From a virus: a DNA stretch of 50,429 nucleotides. Numbering within the stretch: the stretch's first letter is position 1; every line of letters begins with the position of its first letter. The stretch is from positions 1 to 50,429 of IMG/VR virus record IMGVR_UViG_3300042863_000708. One strand, written 5' to 3'. The position numbers and the translations under genes were made by a program. Positions 16,783 to 24,402 of the stretch are shown here, piece after piece. Below the pieces are notes generated by a model, which saw only the letters and a program-made list of their open reading frames with translations, made no database searches and was not told the origin of the DNA.

Positions 16783-17894
16783 TGCCCTGGGAAATTAAAC
16801 AAAACTACGGTGGTTGTGCTGGGTATGCAGTAGTAAAACAAGGAACTACTGAGATCGAAGGGTGTCATTCTAGTCAGTCAGCAGCACAAGACCAAATGGC
16901 AGCTTTGTATGCTTCCGAATCTGACAAGGCAGTAATTACAAATGAAGTTACTCCAAATAAATATCCTCAAGCAATAAAGCCAAAAAAGAAAAAAAGATTT
17001 ACTGATTACGAAATGGTAAATAAAGCTGAACATATGAATCCTGAAGATCTTTTTAATCTTCTTGTTCCACAAGAGAAAGCTTTTTATAACTCTTTGATTA
17101 GAATCGCTGAAGAGTATGGCCCATTCGATAAGGCATCTTCAGGTGTGTGGGTTGGATATGAGTTGCCTAATGAAAATGAAGTTGCAAATATAGGCGTCAA
17201 GTGTGGAAACTGTGCCTTTCATTATGATAAAGCAGAAGGTACTTTAGGATGTAAACTGCTTTCCTTTGAAATACAAGAAAACTCAAAGTGTAGACTAGCA
17301 GCCATTCCAGATGGACTAGTAAATACAGAAATGGATGATAATATGAATGACAGCATGGATGACAGCATGGATGACAATATGAATGATAATATGGACATGG
17401 ACCACGACATGGATGACATGGGTAAGGCAGACTCTGTTCGTGTAGGACAAATGGTTTCCTGGAACTCAAGTGGCGGTAGGGCAACTGGTAAGGTAGAAAG
17501 AATTATTAGAGATGGTAAGTATAATGTTCCAAACTCAGACTTTACAATTACAGGTACTCCAGAAGCCCCAGCAGCAGTAATCAGACTATACAGAGATGGC
17601 AAGCCAACAGACACTAGAGTCGGTCACAAGGTAGGAACCCTTAGAGCTATGGGTAAGTCAATAGAAAACATTGATCTTATTAAAGAAGCTATTTCAGCAT
17701 GGGATACAGAAGAGATTGTTGACAACTCTCCAGTACTTGAAAGTGATAGCTCAGAAAAAATAGAAGTTCCAGAAGATCTTTCTTCAATTTTCTCTAATAT
17801 GCCAGCTCATGCAAAAAGAGTTAATACAAGAGGAAATGCCCCGATCTCACTAAATCTTTTCAGGAATGAAGAGCATGGCAGAAGAAACCTATAG
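16782..17894 (+). CDS. Multi-domain phage protein of head-protease neighbourhood with Met/Asp repeat
   Basis: A 370-residue modular protein. Residues 1-47 (MPWEIKQNYGGCAGYAVVKQ and GCHSSQSAAQ) match a short module found at the ends of actinophage portal/protease proteins. Residues about 120-180 carry a four-Cys module (VKCGNCAF...GCKLL...SKCRLAAIPDGLV). Then comes an acidic Met/Asp tract (about 184-214). Residues about 218-290 (VGQMVSWNSSGGRATGKV) resemble the hypervirulence-associated TUDOR (DUF2945-like) domain. No protease catalytic residues are apparent. It is probably a head-assembly accessory. Confidence 0.65.
   Translation: MPWEIKQNYGGCAGYAVVKQGTTEIEGCHSSQSAAQDQMAALYASESDKAVITNEVTPNKYPQAIKPKKKKRFTDYEMVNKAEHMNPEDLFNLLVPQEKAFYNSLIRIAEEYGPFDKASSGVWVGYELPNENEVANIGVKCGNCAFHYDKAEGTLGCKLLSFEIQENSKCRLAAIPDGLVNTEMDDNMNDSMDDSMDDNMNDNMDMDHDMDDMGKADSVRVGQMVSWNSSGGRATGKVERIIRDGKYNVPNSDFTITGTPEAPAAVIRLYRDGKPTDTRVGHKVGTLRAMGKSIENIDLIKEAISAWDTEEIVDNSPVLESDSSEKIEVPEDLSSIFSNMPAHAKRVNTRGNAPISLNLFRNEEHGRRNL
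17330..17423 (+). repeat. In-frame repeat coding Met-Asp-rich tract
   Basis: A run of 9-15 base near-repeats built on ATGGATGACA / AATGATAAT encodes alternating Met, Asp, Asn and Ser (MDDNMNDSMDDSMDDN type). It is low complexity and strongly acidic, lying between the Cys module and the TUDOR-like domain of the host gene. Confidence 0.8.
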
Positions 17895-18252
17895 CCCAAC
17901 TGCTGGAATGAAAGCAGCAGCAAGGCGTGCCCTTAGATGGAAAGAAGAGGGCAAGGCTACAGGTGCTGGAACCCCTATTGGTTGGGGAAGAGCTTCAGAT
18001 ATTGTTGCAGGTAGGGCAATGTCTTTATCAACAGTAAAGCGAATGTACTCTTTCTTTGCTCGTCATGAAGTTGATAAAAAGGGAAAAGATTTTTATAATA
18101 CAAGCAATCCTTCTAATGGTCGCATTATGTGGGATGCCTGGGGTGGAGATGCAGGGTTTTCTTGGTCTCGTGCCATAGCTAATAGAGAATCAAAAAAACA
18201 TGTTTGGATTGACTCACCATTCTCTTTTGAAAAATACTTGACAAAAGAGTAA
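17875..18252 (+). CDS. Conserved phage domain protein (KAAARRALRW family)
   Basis: A 125-residue protein from ATG 17875. It contains MKAAARRALRWKEEGK, SLSTVKRMYSFFARHEVDKK and NGRIMWDAWGGDAGFSW, a module usually fused to phage head-maturation proteases or portals. Here it is a separate gene overlapping the previous one by 20 bases, as if a longer fused protein had been split. Exact function is unknown; DNA or capsid binding is possible. Confidence 0.7.
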   Translation: MAEETYSPTAGMKAAARRALRWKEEGKATGAGTPIGWGRASDIVAGRAMSLSTVKRMYSFFARHEVDKKGKDFYNTSNPSNGRIMWDAWGGDAGFSWSRAIANRESKKHVWIDSPFSFEKYLTKE

Positions 18253-18266
18253 AAAAAAGATATTAT
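18238..18266 (+). promoter_or_regulatory. Consensus promoter TTGACA-N17-TATTAT
   Basis: TTGACA at 18238-18243 and TATTAT at 18261-18266 are 17 bases apart. The promoter overlaps the end of the upstream gene and reads into the 18289 gene, which has an AAGGAG site. Confidence 0.7.
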
Positions 18267-18288
18267 ATATCTAACTAAAGGAGATGTA

Positions 18289-18429
18289 ATGGATGAAGGA
18301 CAGCACAGTAATCTACAAAGCATGGTTAAGCATAGTCGCAATAAACGTAATAAATTTGAGCATGATTTTGTTTACGATCAAATCACGCCTGAATCCATCC
18401 TTAAAGGCTCTAAAGCAAGAGTCAAATAG
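18289..18429 (+). CDS. Small basic protein, 46 residues (alternative frame to a membrane reading)
   Basis: The ATG at 18289 sits five bases after AAGGAG and encodes a hydrophilic protein (QSMVKHSRNKRNKFEHDF, then ITPESILKG). A second ATG at 18293 in another frame would give an N-terminal membrane segment (LSIVAINVINLSMILF) fused to the next gene. I favour the first reading because of spacing and codon choice (CTA/CTT for Leu, no CTG). The choice cannot be settled here. Confidence 0.5.
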   Translation: MDEGQHSNLQSMVKHSRNKRNKFEHDFVYDQITPESILKGSKARVK

Positions 18430-18433
18430 AATT

Positions 18434-18727
18434 ATGTCCATCCAGAACAGGAACATTGGAATGGAACCAATGATTCATGACCTTGAAGCAATTTTCAATG
18501 ACAACTCTCCAAAAAGTCAACTAGATAGAATAAGGAGAAAAAATACTATTCGTGTCGCAATATTAGAAAGAAAAGCATATTGGGTTCATGATAATATTTT
18601 TTACGAAGCAGAAGTTGTAAACGGGCAAATTAATAATGAAAATGCCAAGCCAATAGATGCACATTCTTTGACTCAAAGAGACCTAAACAGACTGTTAATG
18701 ATCCTTGACAGCATGAAAGAGGGCTAA
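18434..18727 (+). CDS. Unknown protein, possible membrane-anchored if read from 18293
   Basis: Ninety-seven residues from ATG 18434, five bases after the stop of the 18289 frame. If translated from 18293 instead it gains 47 residues with a transmembrane helix. Its C-terminal half (ILERKAYWVHDN ... LNRLLMILDSM) resembles that of the next gene (YNKMAYWKQKDS ... PSEIMEIIAGL), which does have an N-terminal membrane helix, so the two may be diverged copies. Confidence 0.5.
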   Translation: MSIQNRNIGMEPMIHDLEAIFNDNSPKSQLDRIRRKNTIRVAILERKAYWVHDNIFYEAEVVNGQINNENAKPIDAHSLTQRDLNRLLMILDSMKEG

Positions 18728-18729
18728 TT

Positions 18730-19023
18730 ATGACCCCCATGTTTTTAATATGGATTCCCATCGCTATTACACAGATTATACTTTTTAGTATTTTTCTTTT
18801 TAAATGCAAGAATAGTGAACAGGTAGTAGAAGAAACTATTGACATCATACCCATTTATGTATATAATAAGATGGCGTATTGGAAACAAAAAGATAGTCTT
18901 ATGAGAGCACCCTACAGGAACTCCTCAGTAGACGTTGATAGTGGATCTAAAGTTGACGAACTCAACTCTGATTTACTACCGTCTGAAATTATGGAAATTA
19001 TTGCAGGACTAGAGAAAGTATAA
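18730..19023 (+). CDS. Small single-pass membrane protein
   Basis: A 97-residue protein with an N-terminal transmembrane helix (FLIWIPIAITQIILFSIFLF, residues 5-24) and a soluble, charged C-terminal part. It begins three bases after the preceding gene. Function unknown; likely inner-membrane with the C-terminus in the cytoplasm (Lys/Cys after the helix). Confidence 0.6.
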   Translation: MTPMFLIWIPIAITQIILFSIFLFKCKNSEQVVEETIDIIPIYVYNKMAYWKQKDSLMRAPYRNSSVDVDSGSKVDELNSDLLPSEIMEIIAGLEKV

Positions 19024-19025
19024 AA

Positions 19026-19373
19026 ATGATTATTGCAGTTGAGGGAACCAAGGGTTTTACAGACTATGAAACATTCATGAGAGCTATGGGTGTAGCACTT
19101 TCACAGCCTAATAATGAAAACGTTATAGAGGTATGGTCTGCTGGACCACATAAGATTAATAGCTTTACTGCTGCCTTTTGTAACTCTGCAGAGAATTATC
19201 TAAAACAAAAAGGGTTCAAAGTTATTTTTAAAAAATTGCCAGCAAGTTATATATCTGAGAATATATCTTACGTTTCTTATTTTGCCCACTTTGCAAATAA
19301 AAATGACAAGCCTTCACGAATTACCGCTGAAGCAGAACTTGCTGGAATTGAAGTAGGGATCTTTAGATCATAA
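19026..19373 (+). CDS. SLOG/DUF2493-like nucleotide-binding protein
   Basis: A 115-residue alpha/beta protein opening with IIAVEGTKGFTDYETFMRAM, which resembles the first strand and glycine loop of DUF2493/YspA-type SLOG domains; VIEVWSAGPH matches the next strand. Such proteins bind nucleotides or nucleotide-derived ligands. The family call rests on these motifs only. It overlaps the deaminase gene (TAATG). Confidence 0.5.
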   Translation: MIIAVEGTKGFTDYETFMRAMGVALSQPNNENVIEVWSAGPHKINSFTAAFCNSAENYLKQKGFKVIFKKLPASYISENISYVSYFAHFANKNDKPSRITAEAELAGIEVGIFRS

Positions 19374-19744
19374 TGCTATCAAACAAAGATGTTTCATTTC
19401 TTAACATGGCTAGATACTTTGCTGAGAAATCTGAGGAAAACAAAAAGCATGGAGCAATCATTGTAAAGTCTGGTCGTGTTGTTGGTACAGGATTTAATAG
19501 ATTTAAGAATCACCCTCACAACATTCCAGAAGAACTTATCAAGGTTCATTGCTCCAGACATGCTGAGGAAGTTGCCTTGCGTGAAGCAGGTAGCAATTCT
19601 AGAGGAGCCATTCTTTATGTTGCAAGGGTTAATCGGCAGGGTATAGACAGGAATAGTAAACCATGTTGTGTCTGCAACGAGCTTATTAAAAGCTCTGGTA
19701 TAAAGAAAGTAATACATACAATAGAGGAAATTTATGAGTCTTAA
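19373..19744 (+). CDS. Cytidine/deoxycytidylate deaminase-fold protein
   Basis: A 123-residue protein with the deaminase zinc motif: His63-Ala-Glu65 (RHAEEVAL) and Cys98-x-x-Cys101 (KPCCVC), and IKKVIHT after it. It is shorter than phage dCMP deaminases. It may convert dCMP to dUMP to feed the ThyX encoded at 43631, but the substrate is not determined by the sequence. Confidence 0.8.
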   Translation: MLSNKDVSFLNMARYFAEKSEENKKHGAIIVKSGRVVGTGFNRFKNHPHNIPEELIKVHCSRHAEEVALREAGSNSRGAILYVARVNRQGIDRNSKPCCVCNELIKSSGIKKVIHTIEEIYES

Positions 19745-20006
19745 CACCTGGTCTCTTATAGTCTTTGGAGCAGTTGCACTTTTATACATAATGGTGTACT
19801 CTTCAATGTTTCAAAAATCAAGTATTAAAAAGTTCGTCCTGTTAATAATAGCGTGGGTTATTCATATGGTTACTATCTTGTGGTACGGAATTGCTACCAA
19901 TCAGATAGGTTTTATCTTATGGTTTGCCCTAGAGCTACTGGTGATATATTTTGTATATGTCATAACTGGAAAGGTATTCAACAATGATAGTATCCAATCA
20001 GAATGA
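19734..20006 (+). CDS. Small polytopic membrane protein
   Basis: A 90-residue hydrophobic protein with about three transmembrane helices (LIVFGAVALLYIMVY, FVLLIIAWVIHMVTILWY, FILWFALELLVIYFVYVI). It overlaps both neighbours. A holin-like role is possible, but the lysis genes lie elsewhere; otherwise unknown. Confidence 0.65.
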   Translation: MSLNTWSLIVFGAVALLYIMVYSSMFQKSSIKKFVLLIIAWVIHMVTILWYGIATNQIGFILWFALELLVIYFVYVITGKVFNNDSIQSE

Positions 20007-20196
20007 TGCTGAAGAGATTGTAAGTAAAAACTCTAGCTTATCTTGGGATGGGTGGGATATAATTCACCTTGTAAAAGATGACTATGCAGAGTACTTGCAT
20101 GTAGGATTCTTTGATAAGTCAACGATGCAGTGGTATAGGAAAACAGTTTACCCATGCATCGATCAGGGTTGGGATCTTCCTGAGTCGGTGATGTGA
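19984..20196 (+). CDS. Small unknown protein upstream of whiB
   Basis: A 70-residue acidic protein rich in Trp/Tyr/Asp (SWDGWDIIHLVKDDYAEYL). It overlaps the previous gene and ends in TGATG with the whiB-like start. No family recognised. Confidence 0.55.
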   Translation: MIVSNQNDAEEIVSKNSSLSWDGWDIIHLVKDDYAEYLHVGFFDKSTMQWYRKTVYPCIDQGWDLPESVM

Positions 20197-20483
20197 TGCC
20201 TAAAAAAGATTGGAAGCTAGACGCAAAATGTTTAAACTTAGATACAAACTTCTTCTTTGATAAATATGAAGAGGACCTTGATTTAAGACAAGCAATAGAT
20301 TCTTTATGTCAAAGTTGTCCTGTACAAAGGCAGTGCCTTGCAAGTGCCATTAGTAGGCAAGAGTGGGGAGTCTGGGGAGGGGTTTACTTTGAAAAGGGTA
20401 AGATATCAAAAGAATTTAACAATCATAAAGACAAGAATAAATGGTTTAATGTTTGGTCATCTATAACTATGGAGACAAAATGA
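20196..20483 (+). CDS. whiB: WhiB-family Fe-S transcription regulator
   Basis: A 95-residue WhiB-like protein. The four cluster cysteines are Cys12, Cys38, Cys41 and Cys47 (CxxCx5C), followed by the G(V/I)WGG turn (GVWGG, residues 58-62). A basic tail of the usual DNA-binding type is weak here (KGKISKEF). WhiB proteins are restricted to Actinobacteria and their phages, where they bind sigma factor region 4 and redirect transcription. This is the best evidence for the host phylum. A GTG at 20193 is an alternative start. Confidence 0.9.
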   Translation: MPKKDWKLDAKCLNLDTNFFFDKYEEDLDLRQAIDSLCQSCPVQRQCLASAISRQEWGVWGGVYFEKGKISKEFNNHKDKNKWFNVWSSITMETK

Positions 20484-20779
20484 TTTATACATTGGCTATG
20501 CAAAAAGCAGTAAGATCAATTAAACCACCACATGAATTCGTAATCGACATAGTTGAGTACGATCTTGACCCAAGGAACAGATTCATTGCAGTCAGGTTCT
20601 ATGAGTCACAATGGGGCTATTACAACGAATCAGAAAGAATTCGTTGTGTAGCTTATTTAGAAAAAATAAGAAAAGCCTTGACTTCTTTCGGAGTTAAGGT
20701 TACACTAGAGCCAGTCATTGATACTGGTGACACACTACCAAGTAAATTAAAAACTAGAGGAAATGGATTCTTAAAATGA
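20480..20779 (+). CDS. Conserved small actinophage-type protein
   Basis: A 99-residue protein from ATG 20480, overlapping the whiB stop (ATGA). VIDIVEYDLDPRNRFIAVRF and AYLEKIRKALTSFG form an alternating strand/helix pattern seen in small actinophage proteins of unknown role. It also overlaps the SSB gene, so it may act with it. Confidence 0.6.
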   Translation: MIYTLAMQKAVRSIKPPHEFVIDIVEYDLDPRNRFIAVRFYESQWGYYNESERIRCVAYLEKIRKALTSFGVKVTLEPVIDTGDTLPSKLKTRGNGFLK

Positions 20780-21168
20780 GTATGATTACGGTAATTGGAA
20801 ATCTAGTAGCAGATCCAGAAACAAAGGATGCTGGGGGCCATAAGCTTGCTAAGCTTAGGATTGCAAGCAACGAGCGTATCAAGGATGCTAACGGTGAATG
20901 GAAGGACTCTGACACTACATACATTGATGTTACTTGTTGGAGGAAGCTTGCTGAAGGCTCTGTGTCACTTAAGAAAGGGCAGAGGGTCATTGTTCATGGA
21001 AAGCTAAAGGGCCGATCATTTCAGCGTAAAGATGGAACAAATGGTTACGCTTATGAAATTGAGGCAACAGACGTTGGTCCATCAATAATCTCTAGGGGAA
21101 GCGACAATGCTTCCTCAACATTAAAGTCGGAAGTCATGCCAGACATAGACAACCCCTGGGGTGAGTAG
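20776..21168 (+). CDS. ssb: Single-stranded DNA-binding protein
   Basis: A 130-residue bacterial-type SSB. The OB fold is clear (MITVIGNLVADPETKD, YIDVTCWRKLAEG, GQRVIVHGKLKGRSF). The C-terminus is an acidic tail ending DIDNPWGE, a variant of the protein-interaction tip. It coats ssDNA at the fork and in recombination. The 4706 protein is a second candidate ssDNA binder. Confidence 0.92.
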   Translation: MSMITVIGNLVADPETKDAGGHKLAKLRIASNERIKDANGEWKDSDTTYIDVTCWRKLAEGSVSLKKGQRVIVHGKLKGRSFQRKDGTNGYAYEIEATDVGPSIISRGSDNASSTLKSEVMPDIDNPWGE

Positions 21169-21344
21169 TGGTAGGTCCAGACGAAGCTGATCGTTTGGAA
21201 AGGTCCTTTACTGCAGCCTCTAGTAACTTGAGAAAGTCTCTAGGAGGAAAGCCAGGGGATTCAAGTGAAAAAGTTTATTCAATTGAATATCAAGCGTTGG
21301 TAAAGGCAGGGCTAAGACCTCAGCTAAGAAAGAAATACCGATAG
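21168..21344 (+). CDS. Small basic protein downstream of ssb
   Basis: A 58-residue protein with GTG at 21168 overlapping the ssb stop codon. The sequence is polar, helical and ends very basic (LRPQLRKKYR). It ends just before a strong hairpin. Unknown function; operon position suggests a DNA-related role. Confidence 0.55.
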   Translation: MVGPDEADRLERSFTAASSNLRKSLGGKPGDSSEKVYSIEYQALVKAGLRPQLRKKYR

Positions 21345-21350
21345 TATTGT

Positions 21351-21374
21351 GGGCAGGTCAGAAATGATCTGCCC
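21351..21374 (+). terminator. Ten-base-pair hairpin with GAAA loop
   Basis: GGGCAGGTCA-GAAA-TGATCTGCCC forms a ten-pair stem (one G-T) with a GNRA loop, right after the last gene of the ssb operon. It is followed by CTTTACTG instead of a full U tract, so termination may be partial. A TATAAT box lies nine bases further on. Confidence 0.6.
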
Positions 21375-21382
21375 CTTTACTG

Positions 21383-21388
21383 TATAAT
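21383..21388 (+). promoter_or_regulatory. TATAAT box upstream of the sugar cassette
   Basis: TATAAT (preceded by TG) follows the hairpin and lies 23 bases before ATG 21412, which has an AGGGAG site. It is the likely promoter of the 21412-26692 genes. No good -35 is visible. Confidence 0.45.
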
Positions 21389-21411
21389 TAACAATAAACA
21401 AGGGAGCTATT

Positions 21412-21690
21412 ATGGAAATTGAAAAAAAGTGTGACATCATTGAAGAGTTTATCAGAGAACATTTCTTAAAAAATATCTTCATTGATGATGCAGAAGTTGA
21501 AGATTTTATTTCATACAACAACCTTGGAATACCCCTTGCACAATCAGTATCCTATAAACTTGCCGACCCAACATTAGAGGGTTTATCTTTAATTGAAGAA
21601 ACTTGGCAATTCCTTTGTAGCTTGTTTGCGGTAGACCCAGATGGGGAATATGAAGACCTTGATGAATTCTTAGGGAGTGAAGAAAATTGA
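21412..21690 (+). CDS. Small acidic protein heading the sugar cassette
   Basis: A 92-residue acidic helical protein (IEKKCDIIEEFIREHFLKNI; ends DEFLGSEEN). It is the first gene after a promoter and overlaps the glycosyltransferase start. No family recognised. Confidence 0.55.
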   Translation: MEIEKKCDIIEEFIREHFLKNIFIDDAEVEDFISYNNLGIPLAQSVSYKLADPTLEGLSLIEETWQFLCSLFAVDPDGEYEDLDEFLGSEEN

Positions 21691-22334
21691 GTGAAATACC
21701 TTTTACCTTTGGAATAATAACTGTCTATGAAGATAAGGCCAGACTTCAAGAGATAATATTGTCCATTCGTAATCTTAATATCCCTGAGTATGAAATTATC
21801 TTTGTTGGCGGTGGAGACTCAAGCGGTATTGATGGAGAAGATATTCGTATCATAGACTTTGATGAAAATGAAAAACCAAAGTGGATTACTCGTAAGAAAA
21901 ATATTATAGTCCAGAATGCTAGATATGATAACGTAGTTCTTCTGCATGACTACCATGTCTTTGACCCAGGTTGGTACGAAGCTTTTAAAACTTTTGGAAT
22001 AGACTGGGATATTTGTTCTTGTCCACAGTATTTAATTACTGGTTCTCGTAATCCTATGGACTGGTCCCTATGGGATAAACCTGGACATGGAAGAGCTTGG
22101 TCTCTTAATTATAATGATTGGTCACAAACACAATACATGTATATTTCTGGAGGGTTTTTTATGGTGAAGAGGCATGTCATGATAGAGGAACCCCTTGATG
22201 AATCCCGTGGATGGAATGAAGAAGAGGATGTGGAGTGGTCAATGCGTGTTCGTAATAAATATGTTATGAAATGTAATGAAAATTCAATTGTTAGGCATAA
22301 CAAGTGGCATAGACATGCGGGACCACCACGATGA
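21687..22334 (+). CDS. GT-A glycosyltransferase, family 2-like
   Basis: A 215-residue protein with the Rossmann-like start of family 2 enzymes (TFGIITVYEDKARLQEIILS), a strand ending in VVLLHDYHVF (His-Asp-Tyr-His in the DxD position) and GWNEEEDVEWSMRVR, the ED motif of inverting GT2 enzymes. Start is TTG 21687, with GGGAG upstream. It would move a sugar from a nucleotide donor; the acceptor is unknown. First of six coupled sugar-metabolism genes. Confidence 0.8.
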   Translation: MSEIPFTFGIITVYEDKARLQEIILSIRNLNIPEYEIIFVGGGDSSGIDGEDIRIIDFDENEKPKWITRKKNIIVQNARYDNVVLLHDYHVFDPGWYEAFKTFGIDWDICSCPQYLITGSRNPMDWSLWDKPGHGRAWSLNYNDWSQTQYMYISGGFFMVKRHVMIEEPLDESRGWNEEEDVEWSMRVRNKYVMKCNENSIVRHNKWHRHAGPPR

Positions 22335-23698
22335 ATAAATTAGTTATTTTTGATCTTGATGGTGTGTTAATGGACTCACGCAAATTACACTTTGATGCAC
22401 TAAATAATGCACTAAAAGAAATTGATATTAGATATATTATATCGCCAGAAGATCATCACTCAAAGTATGATGGATTGAGCACAAACAAAAAGCTCTCCAT
22501 GCTTACGGAAGAAAGAGGTCTTCCAGAAAATGATCATGCAAGTGTGTGGATGATGAAGCAAAAAGAAACTTTAAGAATGGTAGAAGATTTTCCATATAAT
22601 AAAACAGCAATGGCAATTATGAACCAGTTGCGTATTAGAGGATACAAAATTGCTGTAGCAAGTAATAGCATTAGAGATACAGTAAGGGTTTCTTTAAATG
22701 CTATTGGTGTCCTTCCTTTAGTAGATTACATCGTTAGCAATGAAGATGTAAAACACCACAAGCCATTTCCAGAAATGTATTGGAAGTGCATGGCAACCCT
22801 TGATGCCCACCCAAGAGATACCATTATTGTTGAAGACTCCCATATTGGTAGGGAGGGTGCAAAGGCATCAGGTGCTACACTATATCCAATAAAGAATGCT
22901 GACGATTTAAATTATGAAAGGTTTATGGGTATGATTGATCAAGTTAATGGACAAATAACAATGCCATGGATTAATAAAGAAATGAATGTCCTTATTCCAA
23001 TGGCTGGAGCAGGATCAAGGTTCTCGCAAGCAGGGTACACCTTCCCCAAACCACTTGTAGAAGTTCACGGCAAGCCAATGATTCAGGTTGTTGTAGAAAA
23101 CTTAAACATAGATGCCCACTACATCTTCTTGGTGCAAAGGGAGCACTATGATAAGTATAATCTTAAACAAGTTCTTAGTCTTATTGCTCCAGGGTGCGAC
23201 ATAATTCAGGTGGATGGGGTAACAGAGGGTGCGGCATGTACAACACTTTTAGCAAAAAATCTTATAGACAATGATAACCCATTGATGATAGCCAACTCTG
23301 ATCAGATTATGGAATGGGATGCCAATGAAGCCATGTATTCCTTTACTGCATCAAATACAGATGCTGGCATAATGACATTTAAGTCAACCCATCCAAAGTG
23401 GTCTTATGCAAAAATAGGAGATGATGGATTTGTTATTGAGGTTGCAGAAAAAACCCCCATCTCTGATATCGCTACCGTTGGGGTATATTATTGGGGACAT
23501 GGCTCAGATTATGTTAGGTATGCGGAGCAGATGATTGACAAGGATATTAGAACAAACAACGAGTTCTATGTTTGCCCAGTATTTAATGAGGCAATACTTG
23601 ATGGAAAGAAAGTAAAAATAAAAAATATTGATAAAATGTGGGGCATTGGAACTCCAGAAGATTTAAATTACTATTTAGAAAACAACAGGGACGCATGA
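22331..23698 (+). CDS. Fusion of HAD phosphatase and sugar-phosphate nucleotidyltransferase
   Basis: A 455-residue two-domain enzyme. Residues 1-205 are a HAD hydrolase (Asp8 and Asp10 in IFDLDGVLMDS; VASNS; VEDSHIGREGAKASG). Residues 218-455 are a nucleotidyltransferase (PMAGAGSRF then FPKPLVEVHGKPM; IANSDQIMEWD; GIGTPEDL). Together they could dephosphorylate and activate a sugar phosphate in one pathway. The fusion joint is near residue 210. It overlaps both neighbouring genes, so expression is coupled. Confidence 0.88.
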   Translation: MNKLVIFDLDGVLMDSRKLHFDALNNALKEIDIRYIISPEDHHSKYDGLSTNKKLSMLTEERGLPENDHASVWMMKQKETLRMVEDFPYNKTAMAIMNQLRIRGYKIAVASNSIRDTVRVSLNAIGVLPLVDYIVSNEDVKHHKPFPEMYWKCMATLDAHPRDTIIVEDSHIGREGAKASGATLYPIKNADDLNYERFMGMIDQVNGQITMPWINKEMNVLIPMAGAGSRFSQAGYTFPKPLVEVHGKPMIQVVVENLNIDAHYIFLVQREHYDKYNLKQVLSLIAPGCDIIQVDGVTEGAACTTLLAKNLIDNDNPLMIANSDQIMEWDANEAMYSFTASNTDAGIMTFKSTHPKWSYAKIGDDGFVIEVAEKTPISDIATVGVYYWGHGSDYVRYAEQMIDKDIRTNNEFYVCPVFNEAILDGKKVKIKNIDKMWGIGTPEDLNYYLENNRDA

Positions 23699-24402
23699 TG
23701 AAAAATAAAAAAGATTATCTAAAGATGCAGAGCGATCATTATGAAGGGTATGCAGAAGCATGGTCCCTAACATATAGAGACCCTGTTGTTGGATCATATG
23801 ATGCCCATAATGACTGGCCTGACTATGACACATACCTTTTTAAAGACTTTGATACAAGTGGCCTAGTAGCCTTAGACTATGGCTGTGGTCCAGGGAGAAA
23901 CATTATTGAATTTCATGATCGTTTTGGAAGAATTGATGGAGTAGATATTGCTCAGACAAATCTAGATAAAGCTAAAATTAATATTGAGCATAATGGAATT
24001 GAGTTGCCAAACCTTTACCTCACACCTGGAGACAGTCTCAGTATGATTAAAGATAATACTTATGACGTATTCTTTGCAGTTATTTGTTTTCAACATATTT
24101 GTGTGCATGAAATTAGATTTAACATTCTTAAAGAAGCTTATAGAATTCTTAAGCCAGGTGGCAAACTTTGTTTCCAAATGGGCTATGGTGGAAAAGTTCA
24201 CACAGAAACTGCAGGGTACTATGATAATGTTTATGATGCTATCACTACTAATGGTCATGCAGATGTAAGCATTACTGATGAATCTGAACTATCCGATGAC
24301 CTAGTTAATAAGATTGGATTTAAAAATTATAAATCAGACATTCGACCAACAGGTCCAGGAGATAATCACAGAAACTGGATTTGGGTGCAGGTAGAGAAGT
24401 GA
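23695..24402 (+). CDS. Class I SAM-dependent methyltransferase
   Basis: A 235-residue protein from ATG 23695 (overlaps upstream stop; 23698 also possible). Motif I is ALDYGCGPGRNI, with IDGVDIAQ as the acidic end of strand 2 and FFAVICFQHI and ILKPGGKL as later motifs. It fits small-molecule or sugar methyltransferases. It belongs to the sugar cassette, so O- or N-methylation of a sugar is a fair guess. Confidence 0.85.
   Translation: MMKNKKDYLKMQSDHYEGYAEAWSLTYRDPVVGSYDAHNDWPDYDTYLFKDFDTSGLVALDYGCGPGRNIIEFHDRFGRIDGVDIAQTNLDKAKINIEHNGIELPNLYLTPGDSLSMIKDNTYDVFFAVICFQHICVHEIRFNILKEAYRILKPGGKLCFQMGYGGKVHTETAGYYDNVYDAITTNGHADVSITDESELSDDLVNKIGFKNYKSDIRPTGPGDNHRNWIWVQVEK

Noticed and set aside
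17197-17614. Minus-strand frames rich in Cys/His/Pro or Ser/Met.
   Set aside because: They are antisense shadows of the Met/Asp repeat in the 16782 gene.
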